A stretch of 64,000 nt of DNA from contig CM063500.1 of the NCBI GenBank assembly GCA_032207245.1, forward strand, positions 35,606,011 through 35,670,010, given 5' to 3'. Positions within the stretch are counted from its first letter, which is position 1, and every line of letters begins with the position of its first letter. The notes below the pieces were generated by a model. It was not told where the DNA came from. It worked only from the letters and a program-made list of their open reading frames with translations, and made no database searches. Shown in pieces: positions 39,698 through 54,580 of this stretch. Origin of the DNA: Pardosa pseudoannulata (Eukaryota > Arthropoda > Arachnida > Araneae > Lycosidae). Position numbers and translations under genes: made by a program.

Positions 39698-40520
39698 TTC
39701 AACAAATTTCTCCAACCTATTAATTTTATAGCCAGAGGACACCCAGACATGTACATTTAACAAATATATTCTCTGGGTACAAATTTCTCCAACCTACCAA
39801 TTTTATAGCCAGAGGACACCCAGACATGTACATTTAACAAATATATTATCTGGGTACAAATTTCTCCAACCCACCAGTTTTATAGCCAAAGGACACCCAG
39901 ACATGTACATTTAACAAATATATTATCTGGGTACAAATGTCTCCAACCTACCAATTTTATAGCCAGAGGACACCCAGACATGTGCATTTAACAAATTTAT
40001 TCTCTGGGTACAAATTTCTCCAACCTACCAATTTTATAGCCAGAGGACACCCAGACAGGTACATTTAACAAATATATTCTCTGGGTACAAATTTCTCCAA
40101 CCTACCAATTTTATAGCCAGAGGACACCCAGACATGTACATTTAACAAATATATTCTCTGGGTACAAATTTCTCCAACCTACCAATTTTATAGCCAAAGG
40201 ACACCCAGACATGTACATTTAACAAATATATTCTCTGGGTACAAATTTTTCCAACCTACCAATTTTATAGCCAGAGGACACCCAAACTTGTATATTTAAC
40301 AAATATATTCCCTGGGTACAAATTTCTCCAACCTACCAATGTTTGATACGCCTGAGGACACCCAACATGTACATTTAACAAATATATTCTCTGGGTACAA
40401 ATTTCTCTAACCTATCAATTTTCGGACACCCACCTTTCATTTAACATTTATATTCTCTGGGTACTATATATAGCCAGAGGACTACCCAAACTTGTATATT
40501 TAATTTTCAATGTTTGATAC
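39698..40520. repeat. 77-bp minisatellite, about 10 units
   Basis: GCCAGAGGACACCCAGACAT recurs at 39731, 39808, 39885 and onward every 77 bp. Units share TTTCTCCAACCTACCAATTT and ATTCTCTGGGTAC. The first eight are nearly identical; the last two or three (from about 40340) are rearranged and include ATGTTTGATACGCCTG twice. Confidence 0.97.
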
Positions 40521-40534
40521 GCCTGTAGTTTTTT

Positions 40535-41345
40535 ACTTTTTCTCACCACAATATAAGAATACTATACCTATATTAGATTATTCGGAAGTTTGTTTGTATT
40601 CTGAAGTTTGTTTCTGTTATAACCAAAGAAATTAAAAAAAAGAAAATATGTAATAAGACTCAGATTAATAAATATTCAAATAAAAAGTTGAATTTAAATA
40701 TGAATGTACAACAGAGTAAAGATCTTAAGAAATTTTTAACAAATATTTCTGCAGTTATCTTGGATATAAAGACATCTTTTTGATATGCATATGGTTCCGG
40801 ATTTACACACAACTACTTACCTTTATTTCTATATTAACACCTCTGAAATATGACTTTCACCAATTTTACGAAAAATTAGAACATTTTTATATAATATTTT
40901 ATTCTTAATCAAATAAGAAAGGAGAATTAAGAAAAATTCATTTTTTTTCAGATATAAAACCGTCATTTAGACAGATGTATAATTAACTAAAAGAAATCGT
41001 AAGAATAAATCTAAAAATTTACTAAAATTATTATATAACAGCAAATAAACACAAAGAAATAAAACAATTAAAGAAATTTTAAAAAATATTATTATTACAT
41101 TTTTCAAATACAGATCACAATTTTTTTTTCATTGAAAAAAGAAATAACTTTATCCACATGAGTTAAAAGTGGCTGTAATTAAGAACAGTAATTTTATATT
41201 TAAAAATAAAAGCCATCCCGTATTTTAAACATTTCGAAGATTTAACATTTTTTAAATTGAGTAACAGCTAACAAATTTCTATTCTTCTTCACTGGAACGA
41301 TAGCCTAGTTAGACTTTGGTTTTCTTCGGAATTTCTTTTCAAGAC
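40535..41345. repeat. LINE-associated AT-rich repeat, copy 3
   Basis: Aligns with 33755-34565 over nearly its whole length. It directly follows the 77-bp minisatellite and runs into the LINE remnant. Confidence 0.8.
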
Positions 41346-41900
41346 GTTCTATTCTTGGTTACGGTTTTTCAGTTTGTCATCCTCATAGATTCCAGGTCAT
41401 TTTCCAGGCATTAATTCGACTTATTTCTTAGTCTCGCCCTCTTTTCGGGCACCAAATGTTTTAGACCAAAATATCTCTTTTTGCAATTTTAGACATCTGC
41501 AGTATTAGACATCTGTACGCATTTAATGGTATTTGCTTTTTTGGCTCTATAATAATTCATAAATTTCCAAATTGGTTCATCTTTTCTCTGAACCTTACAT
41601 TCGATTCCTCTAAATATATATCTCATGGTCTTTCTTTCAAATATATCAAGAAGTTCTTCATTGCTCTCAGTCATTACTTACGTTTTAGAAGAATATGTGA
41701 GATGGACGTGAATAAAACGTTGTAAATAAGTAACTTGGTCTTTCTACTCATGAAATTAGATTTCCAAGATAATTTTAGTTCAAAAAGCATGTTACCAACT
41801 CTATTATGGACTTATGTTTTTCTATCGTTTAGTATGTTCAATTCAGAGCCTTTATTTATTAAGTTATGCACAGTTAACTAGCATATTACCTCCCAATTTA
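41280..41900 (-). pseudogene. non-LTR retrotransposon (LINE) ORF2 C-terminal remnant
   Basis: Minus-strand reading from about 41830 gives NMLFELKLSWKSNFMSRKTK then LLIYNVLF, the end of a LINE reverse-transcriptase region (family form: LKSKLISRNTKLKIYKTLI). After stops and a frameshift the frame 41674-41489 reads TESNEELLDIFERKTMRYIF (family form: ALRIFERKILRKIYGP). Further down, a decayed stretch resembles the W-K-x(n)-R ORF2 end. Nothing upstream (RT palm motifs, endonuclease) remains, consistent with 5' truncation on insertion. Clade not assigned. Confidence 0.75.
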
Positions 41901-43024
41901 ATCACATTGTGAAGAATACAGTTTATAATGACCTCTTAGTTTTTGAAGAATATTGATTAAAATAATAAAAATTCTTCTAAAACAATGAATGATTTTAACA
42001 ATATGGATACATTCTTTTTTACGTAATCTTCTCTAATCCTATCTTTTTATTCTACCAGACTTCAGTTATAAAATATTCAAGAATCTTATTTGCACTTTCA
42101 AATGGACAAAACTACAATATCTTTCATTCTTCTGTAACTTTCGAGAAACCTGGGCAACATATTAAGGTTGCGATGAGAGCATTTAATTTAAAATTCATTC
42201 TCGGCCGTAAAAAGTAATTTGTGAAATAAGTAGTTTTCTGCGTTGTGTACAATGGCCTTGTTTAGTGAAAGAAAGAGTACAATATTCTCATATGAGATTT
42301 TTTTTCTTTCATATTAAAGCAATAGTTGTCACTATATAACTTTGCTAAATTATTATAATAAAGTTAAAAAAAGAAAACATTGGAATTTTAGAAAAGTTGA
42401 TTTAAATTGTATTCTTTTAAAAACATTTTTAAAGCAATGGAAACAGACTCATATTGTTATATAAGATAGTTTTTTAAGATTTATATATACATTTATTTAT
42501 ATTAAGATGACTGTACATTAATTTTGAATGTGAGATCAATATTTTTTGGATGATAATTTATTATACTATGAATTTGTAGCTGCAATATAATGAATTTTAA
42601 TGCAATATAGCGTATTTATATTACTTCATGTATGAGAAAGTGTTATAGATAACATCAACCATATTTTGCTTGCAAATGAAGGATGTAAACGTATGCAGAA
42701 ATTTCGAATTAATTAGTAACTTATTTGGTTAAGAACGTATTATATTTAGAATTTGGAGATGTGGTGTACTGTTTTTATACTGTTGTTGGAGATTTACTTT
42801 ATTATGATTATCATATATGCCATAATATATTATTTTTATAATGAGAAAATGTAAATAAGTAATCATTATACGTCGTAAAGATTAATTTCAGCAATAATAT
42901 ACATTCTACACAGCAAAATTATTCATTGGATTAGAAATTACTATATTGAGATGTGAGTTTTTAATTTCCATTTACTTTGAAAGAACATGTTCATAGTATA
43001 GATATTTTGCAAATTTATTTTCAG
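41901..43024. other. AT-rich spacer with diverged 1.3-kb unit relative
   Basis: 42120-42350 matches 36000-36200 and 37310-37530 (AACTTTCGAGAAACC, GCGATGAGAGCATTTAATTT, AAAATTCATTC). Otherwise nothing recognised. Confidence 0.55.
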
Positions 43025-45627
<2,603 letters not shown>

Positions 45628-45711
45628 GTGTGGGTGTATGTGAGTATAACTTTAAATATCACTATAAAATGTAATTATTTATAAAGATAATTAAACTAGC
45701 TTATAATATTT

Positions 45712-46788
45712 TTTCATTTAGTGGCAGTTCATTTATTATCTGATAATTATTTTATATTTAAAGAGTTTGTGGATTTCTGACATATAAATGTTTATTAAAG
45801 CATGGAAGATTAATTATTTCTATCAAGTCTTTTTTAAGTGCAATACATTATAGATTGGAGATATCAGATACCTCGGTTTCAAAATTTTAATTTTTCTTTC
45901 GTTATAGGTTTTTTTACTCGAGGTAGAATATTTGATATGCCTCAATATTTAATATTAATATTATTTACATTCTGCTATGTTTAAAATTATCTATATGTTA
46001 ATAGGAAATTTAACTAGATTATTTCTAAATTTATCATAGTGATATTTATTATATATTGTTTGAATGAGTAGCAACATTCGTTTTATTGTGGAAAAATATT
46101 TATTACAATAAGTTCTCTAAAACAAAGGATCTTTAGTCTTGACACTCGTTGACAAATTGCCTTTCGCTAAGATTAGGCTTTGAGATATTTACCACTACAT
46201 AGTTCACTCCAAAACAAGAGCTTTAAATCAAAAAGGTGCAAAACTCGAATTTTCATTTAATGGCAATTCATTTATTATATGATAATTATTTCATATTTAA
46301 AGAGTTTATGGATTTCTGACATATAAATGTTTTTTAAAGCATGGAAGCTTAATTATTTCTATCAAGTCTTTTTCAAGTGCAATACATTACCAGATTGGAG
46401 ATTTCAGATACCTCGGTTTCAAAATTGAAATATTTTTTCAGTTATAGGTTTATCTACTCGAGGTAGAATATTTGAATTCTCAATATTTGCTATTAATATT
46501 ATTTACATTCTGTTATGTGTAAAAAGATCTATATGTTAATAGAAAATTTAACTAGATTATTATCATAATGGAAATTATCATAGTGATTTCTATTACATAT
46601 TGTTTGAATGAGTTGAAAAAAAAGTTTTGAAAAATATTTATTACAATATGTTCTTTAAAAAACAGGATTTGTTGTTTTGACACTCGTTGACAAATTGTCT
46701 TTAGCTAAGATTAGGCTTTGAGATATTTACCACGACATAGTTCACTCCACAACAGTAACTTTAAATCAAAAAGGTGCAAAACTGGAAA
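45712..46788. repeat. 539-bp tandem duplication
   Basis: TTTCATTTA at 45712 and 46251 begins two copies sharing TATTTAAAGAGTTT, GATTTCTGACATATAAATG, CAGATACCTCGGTTTC, ACTCGAGGTAGAATATTTGA and CTTTAAATCAAAAAGGTGCA. Noncoding. A similar end (CTTTAAATCAAAATGGC) appears near 47741. Confidence 0.94.
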
Positions 46789-48078
46789 GGAAAATACGTA
46801 TGAGCCATTTCTGATTGATATCAGTTGTGTGCAATAAAATAAATTAAAATAGATACATCATCAATAAACTTTGAAAATTAAATTTTTTTAAATATTTACT
46901 TTATAATATTACAGGAAATTTTTTAATCTTTTAAAACAAACCTATTGAATTTGCATTTAATATCACGTAATCTTTGAATTTAATATCAAATAATTTAAGG
47001 GGTCTAAGTACTTTTAAACATAAGGATTTCAAAGTTTCATAGCTACTTTTCCACTTTCCATAACCTTTTTTATTTCACATTAAAATGTCTGAATATTTTT
47101 TTACAGATATGTTATTGATATCTTTAAAAAATTAAGCACAAATTCTTATAAAAATAATAAAAAATATGTCTTTAAATATATATATTTATAACTTTTTAAT
47201 ATTTTTTAATAAAACTGTTCTTACTTCCTCGCAAGTTTACAAAAAATATTTTGCAAAATAATTTTAAATTTTCAGATTTTAATGAAGAACATACTTTTAA
47301 AATTGAATCTAACTAAATAAATCAATAAGTTTAAGCATTTTTTATACATATTTAAAACATGGTTATGATTTTACCCCTTTTGAGGGGTAATTTTGAAATG
47401 TACCTACCTCCCTAAAAGAAAAAATATTACTCTGATATCAATAATTTACATCCAACTACAAGAAAACATCATTATATTGAAATGATTAAAATTTTGTGCA
47501 AAAAAGTTCATTAGACTTTGAGAAATCTTGTCTGCAATATTAAAAACTTTCGTTTTGAGAAAAATCAACTTAAAGTAAACAACTCCTAAGCACAGTAACT
47601 ACTACAGTGTCTTTTATATTTTTACTCATAACATTTAAACTAAACAGTTTTTGTACCTCCTTTTAAATGCATAGAACATCTTAAACGAGGATACTTTTTT
47701 TGGAGAATCTAAGATTTTGAAGTTTTATGATTCTTGAAACTTTAAATCAAAATGGCTCAAAACGAAATGAAAACAACCCTAAGTCATCACTGCTTAGTGT
47801 CGGTTGTGGGAAATAGAAGAAATTAAAGGGTCTAAATCAGCAATAAACCCCCAAAATTCGATTTTTATATTTTTACATTTTTAAAATTCCTCAACATTTC
47901 TAAATCGGTTCAAACCCATTGAAATTTTCAAATTAGAAACTGTAAATCTATTATATCTTTTAATTTAAAATCACAGCTTTAAAAAAACTTTTCAGAAATT
48001 GAATTTTTTTACTGAAAAGGCCATTTTTTCACCTGGCTTGTGTTGTAAACAAAATACTATTGATTAATTACTTTTAAT
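46789..48078. other. AT-rich spacer with a perfect hairpin
   Basis: TTACCCCTTTTGAGGGGTAA at 47371-47390 is a perfect inverted repeat. Nothing else recognised. Confidence 0.45.
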
Positions 48079-48091
48079 CTCAAACTTTCAT

Positions 48092-48272
48092 GAACGTTGG
48101 CCGATTGGTTAGGGTGCTGACCGTCATTACCGGAGTTCGTGGGTTCGTATCCCACTATGGCATGGATGTTCGCAGCCGTTCGGAATCAGCTTTAAGCAGT
48201 AGGTCCCGGTCTCATTAGCCCTCATGTGCAAAACTGTAGACCGTAGCGCTCCAAAACCAAACCAAACCAAAC
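48092..48272 (+). mobile_element. tRNA-derived SINE, complete with 13-bp target duplication
   Basis: Same family as 15285-15459, on the plus strand: A box in TTGGCCGATTGGTTAGGGTG, B box in GTGGGTTCGTATCCCAC, body with AGCTTTAAGCAGTAGGTCCC and GTAGACCGTAGCGCTCC, tail AAACCAAACCAAACC. The exact 13-bp repeat CTCAAACTTTCAT flanks it (48079-48091 and 48273-48285). Confidence 0.92.
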
Positions 48273-48492
48273 CTCAAACTTTCATAGTAATTAAAATTGT
48301 ATAACTACAATGATGCTATATACATTTTTTCGTAGATTTGAATTTTTATTAGTATTTATAAAATTTAAAATGGAAATTTTAAGCTTTGTTTGAGCATTTA
48401 TTTTCTTTAAACCTAATCATCTAGTGTAATATTGCTACCACTGATCACTCGCCACAGAACTACAACAATGCTCTGTACCAAATAGCATAGAT

Positions 48493-48838
48493 AATGGCCG
48501 AATGTTATAGCAGCGCTTTTCGATACCAGAGTTTGCGAGTTCGAATCAAGCAACTGGCAAGGATTTTCGTAGCTGTTAACTGTATTGGTTGTACTTATTT
48601 GTTTAATTTGTCTGCATTTTTTGTTATTTTAATTATACGGTCGGAATGCTGGCTTAGCCCCTCATAACTCAATGCTGCCGGACGGTCAGACCTAACCAGG
48701 AAACCAACACCTTAAATCCGACTTTGGGTGGGTGGTTAGTTACAGGTAGTACATGACTTTAAGCAGTGGGCACCGGTCTCATTATCCCTCGTGACCAAAA
48801 CAGTAAACCATAGTACTCCAAACCAAATTAAACTCAAA
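48493..48838 (+). mobile_element. longer composite SINE relative
   Basis: The head reads TGGCCGAATGTTATAGCAGC and GCGAGTTCGAATCAAGC (A and B boxes). The 3' part (48757-48838: ACTTTAAGCAGTGGGC, GTCTCATTATCCCTCG, ACTCCAAACCAAATT) matches the tail of the shorter SINE. Between them lies about 180 bp of different, GC-richer sequence. It is probably a related family sharing the same 3' end, or one SINE inserted in another. Only a weak CAAATAG flank repeat is seen. Confidence 0.7.
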
Positions 48839-48873
48839 TAGAGTAGGTTATGATAGAATATCTGACACAAAAC

Positions 48874-50035
48874 ATCATCTTTGTTTTTTTCCAATCCACC
48901 ACACAATCTAGTCTTCTCTATGACTTTCTTTTTCAAGCCTAAATAACACGAATAACGTTACTTTCGCACACTCCACATGTCAGAACAGAAGTAACCACAA
49001 GGCTTCGAGGTATTTAACTTTATGAAATCGAAGAATACTTGAACCACTGCGACCAACCGTGTATTGGTGACCAAGGCAGATACTTCGGGGATTACTGAAA
49101 AAAAACATCTTTGTTTTTTTCCCATCCACCACACAATCTAGTCTTCTCTATGACTTTCTTTTTCAAGTCTAAATAACACGAATAACGTTACTTTCGCACA
49201 CTCCACATGTCAGAACAGAAGTAACCACAAGGCTTCGAGGTATTTAACTTTATGAAATCGAAGAATACTTGAACCACTGCGACCAACCGTGTATTGGTGA
49301 CCAAGGCAGATACTTCGGGGATTACTGAAAAAAAATCATCTTTGTTTTTTTTCCCATCCACCACACAATCTAGTCTTCTCTATGACTTTCTTTTTCAAGC
49401 CTAAATAACACGAATAACGTTACTTTCGCACACTCCACATGTCAGAACAGAAGTAACCACAAGGCTTCGAGGTATTTAACTTTATGAAATCGAAGAATAC
49501 TTGAACCACTGCGACCAACCGTGTATTGGTGACCAAGGCAGATACTTCGGGGATTACTGAAAAAAAATCATCTTTGTTTTTTTCCCATCCACCACACAAT
49601 CTAGTCTTCTCTATGACTTTCTTTTTCAAGCCTAAATAACACGAATAACGTTACTTTCGCACACTCCACATGTCAGAACAGAAGTAACCACAAGGCTTCG
49701 AGGTATTTAACTTTATGAAATCGAAGAATACTTGAACCACTGCGACCAACCGTGTATTGGTGACCAAGGCAGATACTTCGGGGATTACTGAAAAAAAATC
49801 ATCTTTGTTTTTTTCCCATCCACCACACAATCTAGTCTTCTCTATGACTTTCTTTTTCAAGCCTAAATAACACGAATAACGTTACTTTCGCACACTCCAC
49901 ATGTCAGAACAGAAGTAACCACAAGGATTCGAGGTATTTTATTTATGAAAATCGAAAGAATGCTTGAACTACTGCGAGCGATGCTGAACCGTGTATTGGT
50001 GACCAAGGCAGATACTTCGGGGATTACAGAAAAAA
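48874..50035. repeat. 231-bp tandem array, 5 units, nearly identical
   Basis: CATCTTTGTTTTTTT anchors lie at 48876, 49106, 49337, 49569 and 49800 (period 230-232). Units 1-4 differ at only a few positions, mostly in A and T runs, implying recent expansion or conversion. The last unit (to 50035) is diverged in its second half and carries an extra short insertion. Because 231 is 77 codons, each full unit repeats the same minus-strand frame of 66-69 codons (MKKKVIEKTRLCGGWEKNKD at its start, a stop after DMWSVRK). The peptide is not recognised and identity between units is too high to infer selection. Confidence 0.97.
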
Positions 50036-50104
50036 TTTCTTTGAAAGTACGATTATTTAACTTATGTATTTTTGTCATTATTTTTGAAATCGACCTTGTT
50101 TTAC

Positions 50105-50200
50105 TTAAACCCGCTTCTACGTGGTTATGCACATCCATGCCATCCATGTGATTCAAACCCATCAGAGTCCTACCCCTTCAGACATCGTTCTGCCATAGGT
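50105..50200 (-). mobile_element. diverged SINE fragment
   Basis: On the minus strand GGGTTTGAATCACATGGATG, then GCATGGATGTGCATAACC and GCGGGTTTAAG follow the B-box-to-body order of the SINE at 48092. The A box is not clear and there is no tail. Confidence 0.4.
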
Positions 50201-51268
50201 GATTGGAGATTTTTATCTTAAAGACAAATACCTATTTCGACCAGTACATAATAAATTTAAAAAAATCTATTACATTACTAATTTTTTTAATATTTTTTTT
50301 AATATTTTAATAATAAATATCTGTTTCCACAAGTGTATAGCAAATATAAAAGATTGTAAACATTATGAATTTTTTATTCTCTAATTATAACAAATAATTT
50401 CGTAATACTAATTCTTTGAATTTAGCTCGAAACATTTTTACTATTAAACGCCTTTTATACAAAAAATAAATTCTTCAAAATATTACCTAGTTGCTGAAAT
50501 ATGCTTCCTAGTATGTACATATTTTTCATTACATAAATCTCATTTAAAAGAAAAAAATTAAGTAAATATTGCATGCGTACGTCTGTCCATTTGAATATCA
50601 AAGAATTCTTTACAAAAGAATCTTGCACCGGTTTTACAAAGAATATATTCTTCTAAAATCACTTTACATTTTTATATGTTTATTTTATAAAACTCCTTTT
50701 AAATTCTAAAGTATAAGAAATCATGAATTTAATACTAGTTTTCATTGCCAAAATTAAATTATTATTAATATTCCAAATTTATCCAAATTTATTTCTACCA
50801 GTATTTTATAAATTTAAAACTTATACAACATTACCAATATTTTTAATTATCCAAGTATATTTAAAGTTATAACAAATAAACCTTGTATTAATAATTCATT
50901 GAATTTACCTGGAAACATCTTTACTATTATACACAAAATAAATTCTCCAATTTTTTACCTAGTTGCTGAAATATGTTTCTTACTATGTACATATTTTTAA
51001 TCCCATAAATCTATTTTAAAAGAAAGAATTTATTCAAATATTGCATGCGTACGTCTGCCATTTTGAATATAAAAGAATTCTTTAAAAATAATCTTGATTC
51101 GGTTTTATAAAGAATATCTCCTTCTAAAATCATCTTCCATTTTTATATGTTTTTTTTTAAAGTTCATTGTAAATTCCAAATTATAAGAGATCATGAATTT
51201 AATAAGTTTTCTTTGGAAAAACTTAAACATTAATAATACTCCAAATTTATGTAAATATATTTCTACCA

Positions 51269-52554
51269 GTATTTTATAAATTTAAAAACTTATACAATCT
51301 TACCGATATTTTTAAATCTCCAACCATATTTAATATAACCCAAGTCCATAACCCAAGTCCAAGGGGACCCCGAAAAATATTCGACTTATCCGAACTTATT
51401 CGAATTATCGAAGAGACCTACCATTCCTCTCAACTAGCACTTAAAATGGGTCGACATGGTTTAAATGATTTGATATGTGCCATAATACTATAGTTGTACT
51501 CATTTCAATTTTTTAATAGCCTATGTAAACAACAAAAGAAGAATGGGTTCAAAAGGTTTATTAAAACTCAAGAAATTTGGCCTCATTACAAATTAATTAG
51601 TATACATATCATGTAAATCTCATTTGAAAAAAGCAGTTATTTTTAAGGTTGTTGGCATTCACAAAGTCACCTAATTTTTGAACACAGTTAAATAGGATGT
51701 TGTCTGTATCTTCGGTGGTCTCCAGGTATCGTTGTAAGATGTGAATAGCGTCCTGTGCTTGCTCGTGACTTCGAGAATGAAGGTTCTCGAAGGTCAAGAA
51801 TGGACTGGCAAATTTGGAACAGAATTGTGTTTTTTACCGGGCAAATCTATCACAAAAACTTCGACTTTGAAGATGTTTACTTCGTGTTATCGAGACTTCT
51901 ACCAGTATTTTATAAATTTAAAAACTTATACAATCTTACCGATATTTTTAAATCTCCAAGCATATTTTGAGTTATAACAAATAATCCTTGTACAGTCGAA
52001 CTTCAATAACTCGAAGTCCCAGGGGACCCCAAAAATATTCGACTTATCCGAACTTATTCGAATTATCGAAGAGACCTACCATTCCTCTCAACTAGCACTT
52101 AAAATGGGTCGACATGGTTTAAATGATTTGATATGTGCCATAATACTATAGTTGTACTCATTTCAATTTTTTAATAGCCTATGTAAACAACAAAAGAAGA
52201 ATGGGTTCAAAAGGTTTATTAAAACTCAAGAAATTTGGCCTCATTACAAATTAATTAGTATACATATCATGTAAATCTCATTTGAAAAAAGCAGTTATTT
52301 TTAAGGTTGTTGGCATTCACAAAGTCACCTAATTTTTGAACACAGTTAAATAGGATGTTGTCTGTATCTTCGGTGGTCTCCAGGTATCGTTGTAAGATGT
52401 GAATAGCGTCCTGTGCTTGCTCGTGACTTCGAGAATGAAGATTCTCGAAGGTCAAGAATGGACTGGCAAATTTGGAACAGAATTGTGTTTTTTACCGGGC
52501 AAATCTATCACAAAAACTTCGACTTTGAAGATGTTTACTTCGTGTTATCGAGAC
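51269..52554. repeat. ~632-bp tandem duplication containing Tigger sequence
   Basis: Unit 1 (51269-51900) and unit 2 (from 51901) both start CCAGTATTTTATAAATTTAA and run through the same Tigger interior, ending ATCGAGAC. The encoded 62-residue frame (51797-51609 and 52455-52267) is the same in both. In unit 1 the left Tigger terminus is replaced by AACCCAAGTCCATAACCC, and the right terminus is missing because unit 2 begins there. The duplication is recent relative to the ~480-bp array. Confidence 0.92.
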
Positions 52555-52654
52555 AATTTTTTAAAGAAAAGTATAGAAATGATTCGGGAAGATTAAAAAT
52601 TCGAGTTAGCGGATTATTCGACTTATAGAAAGTCGAGTTATCGAAGTTCGACTG
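51993..52654 (-). mobile_element. pogo/Tigger-like element, internally deleted, intact ends
   Basis: The left end reads CAGTCGAACTTCAATAACTC and the right end, on the minus strand, CAGTCGAACTTCGATAACTC. TA lies on both sides (51991-51992 and 52655-52656). The 662-bp element keeps only a C-terminal piece of transposase on the minus strand, so it is non-autonomous. Its terminal sequence differs from the element at 971-1864, so the two are separate families. Confidence 0.88.
52267..52455 (-). pseudogene. probable Tigger transposase C-terminal tail (second copy at 51609-51797)
   Basis: The frame reads HEQAQDAIHILQRYLETTED and then QKLGDFVNANNLKN before a stop. This resembles the helical tail of Tigger/Jerky-type transposases, where a leucine-rich helix ending in RYLE and an acidic stretch precede a short L-x-x-F helix. 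The catalytic DDE_1 domain is absent, removed by the internal deletion. The duplicate at 51609-51797 encodes the same peptide. The assignment rests partly on position inside Tigger-type ends. Confidence 0.55.
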
Positions 52655-53500
52655 TATTACTAAATCAAGAATTTAGCTGGAAGCATATTTACTATTATAC
52701 AAAAAATAAATTCTCCAAATTATTATCTAGTTGCTGAAATATGCTTTTTAAAATTCCCATATTTTTAATAATATAAATCTCATTAAAAGAAAAACATTAA
52801 GAAAATGTTGCATGTGTACTTCTGTCCTTTTGAATAATTGCTTTCTTTACAAAAGAATCTTACACCTGTTTTAGAAAGAATTTTTCCTTCTAAAATCATC
52901 GTACATTTTTAGATGTTTATTTTATAAACTCCTATTAAATTCTAAAGTATAAGAGATCATGTATTTCATACTAGTTTCCATTTACAAAAATGAAACATTT
53001 TTAATATTCCAAATTTATCCAAATCTATTTCTACCAGTATTTTATAAATTTAAAAACTTTTACAACATTACCAACATAATTATATCTCCAAGTATATTTA
53101 AATTTACAACAATTAATCCTTCTATTACTAATTCATTGATTTTTTTTTTGGAAACATTTTTACTATTAACAAAAACGTCTTTAATATTATACAAAAAATA
53201 AATTTTCCAAATTAATACCTAGTTGCTTAAATATATTTCTTACTATGTACATATTTTTAATCACAAAAATCTCCTTTAAAAGAAAGAATTTAAGCAAATA
53301 TTGCATGCGTACGTCTGTTATTTTGAATACAAAAGAATTCTTTACAAAATAATCTTGCACCGGTTTTAGAAAGAATATCTCCTTCTAAAATCATCTTACA
53401 TTTTTTTATGTTTATTTTATAAAGCTCCTTTTAAATTTCAAAGTATTAGAGATCATGAATTTTATACTAGTTTTCTTTTATAAAACTAAAATATTATTAA

Positions 53501-54580
53501 TATTTTCTTGTATGTCTTCCAAAATTTAATAATAAACAAATTAAAAAATATCCTGTTTTATTAAATTTCAAAGCTTTCCTGTATTATTAATATTTTAATA
53601 TCGTAATATAGTTTAAACTATAATATAATACAAATACGCCTTTTTTCTCGATGAAGATACTTATTGTGCTAAAATATATTGCTGTTTATTGAAAAGGGTA
53701 GGATATTTTGTTAAAAATGTCTTTTTTCATTTAGTAATGTTATTATGGATAAATGATTAATTACATAAATTACACTACATCGATATTTTCTACATCGTGA
53801 AATTCTATTTATGTTCCGAAAATAACTCCTTTTGTGTTTATTCATAGGTATAGAACTATGAATAATAAATAGAAAGACACAAAAAAGAAAATAAATTTTA
53901 TATCGAAACTTCAAATTCAAAATATAATAAGATTTATTCCAAATAATTGATCTATTCAACGTCTTTTGCAGCCAATTCCAGGGAAAATATGAAGAAAATT
54001 CTAGAAAAGACGACTGATGGTGATATTAATCTCTTATTTTGTTTATTTTACAAGTGGTTTTTTTATAGCTTATTGAAATCTATGTATAGAAGTCATTTTG
54101 ATTTTTAATATAAATTTAAAAGGACATATAATATAAAAATTTCTTGCAAAGAAAAATAATATAAGATCTCATAAAAGAATATTCAATACGCTGTTGAAAA
54201 TGTTGGCTTAAAATAGAAATTGTGCAGAAGGCAGTAAGTAGGAATGTGCTTATTTTTACCATGAAGTAAATGTTATATCAACCAATGAACAAAATTACAA
54301 ATGCCTTTCTCAAAACAATATTCTGTAACGTTTTTGCTCAATTAAAGAATATTTTAACCACAGTTTCTGAGACACTACAGACTTAAAATAAGAAAATAAA
54401 CTAAAAGCTAAGTTAAAGCAACTGAAACAGCTTAAAATTAAAAAAAAGGAATTTTTTTATAATGATATATATGCATCTATATACACACAATCTGATTTTA
54501 TCTTCATAAAATTTACTTTATCAACACTTTCAAATTATGTGCCACACCAATTTATGTCTGACAATAATTTTCCAACCATT

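Larger units (their letters stand above)
50201..53500. repeat. decayed ~480-bp tandem array interrupted by duplicated Tigger DNA
   Basis: CCTAGTTGCTGAAATATG anchors occur near 50485, 50957, 52725 and (diverged) 53218. Each is followed by ATGTACATATTTTT, TTGCATGCGTACGTCTG and CCAGTATTTTATAAATTTAA. Spacing is about 470-490 bp except between the second and third, where the Tigger-like element and its truncated duplicate lie. Confidence 0.85.

Noticed and set aside
48874..50035. CRISPR-like array
   Set aside because: Units are contiguous 231-bp tandem repeats with no spacers, and the DNA is eukaryotic.
49863..50162. 100-codon minus-strand frame
   Set aside because: It joins a SINE fragment to the last unit of the 231-bp array, so it is a chance fusion.
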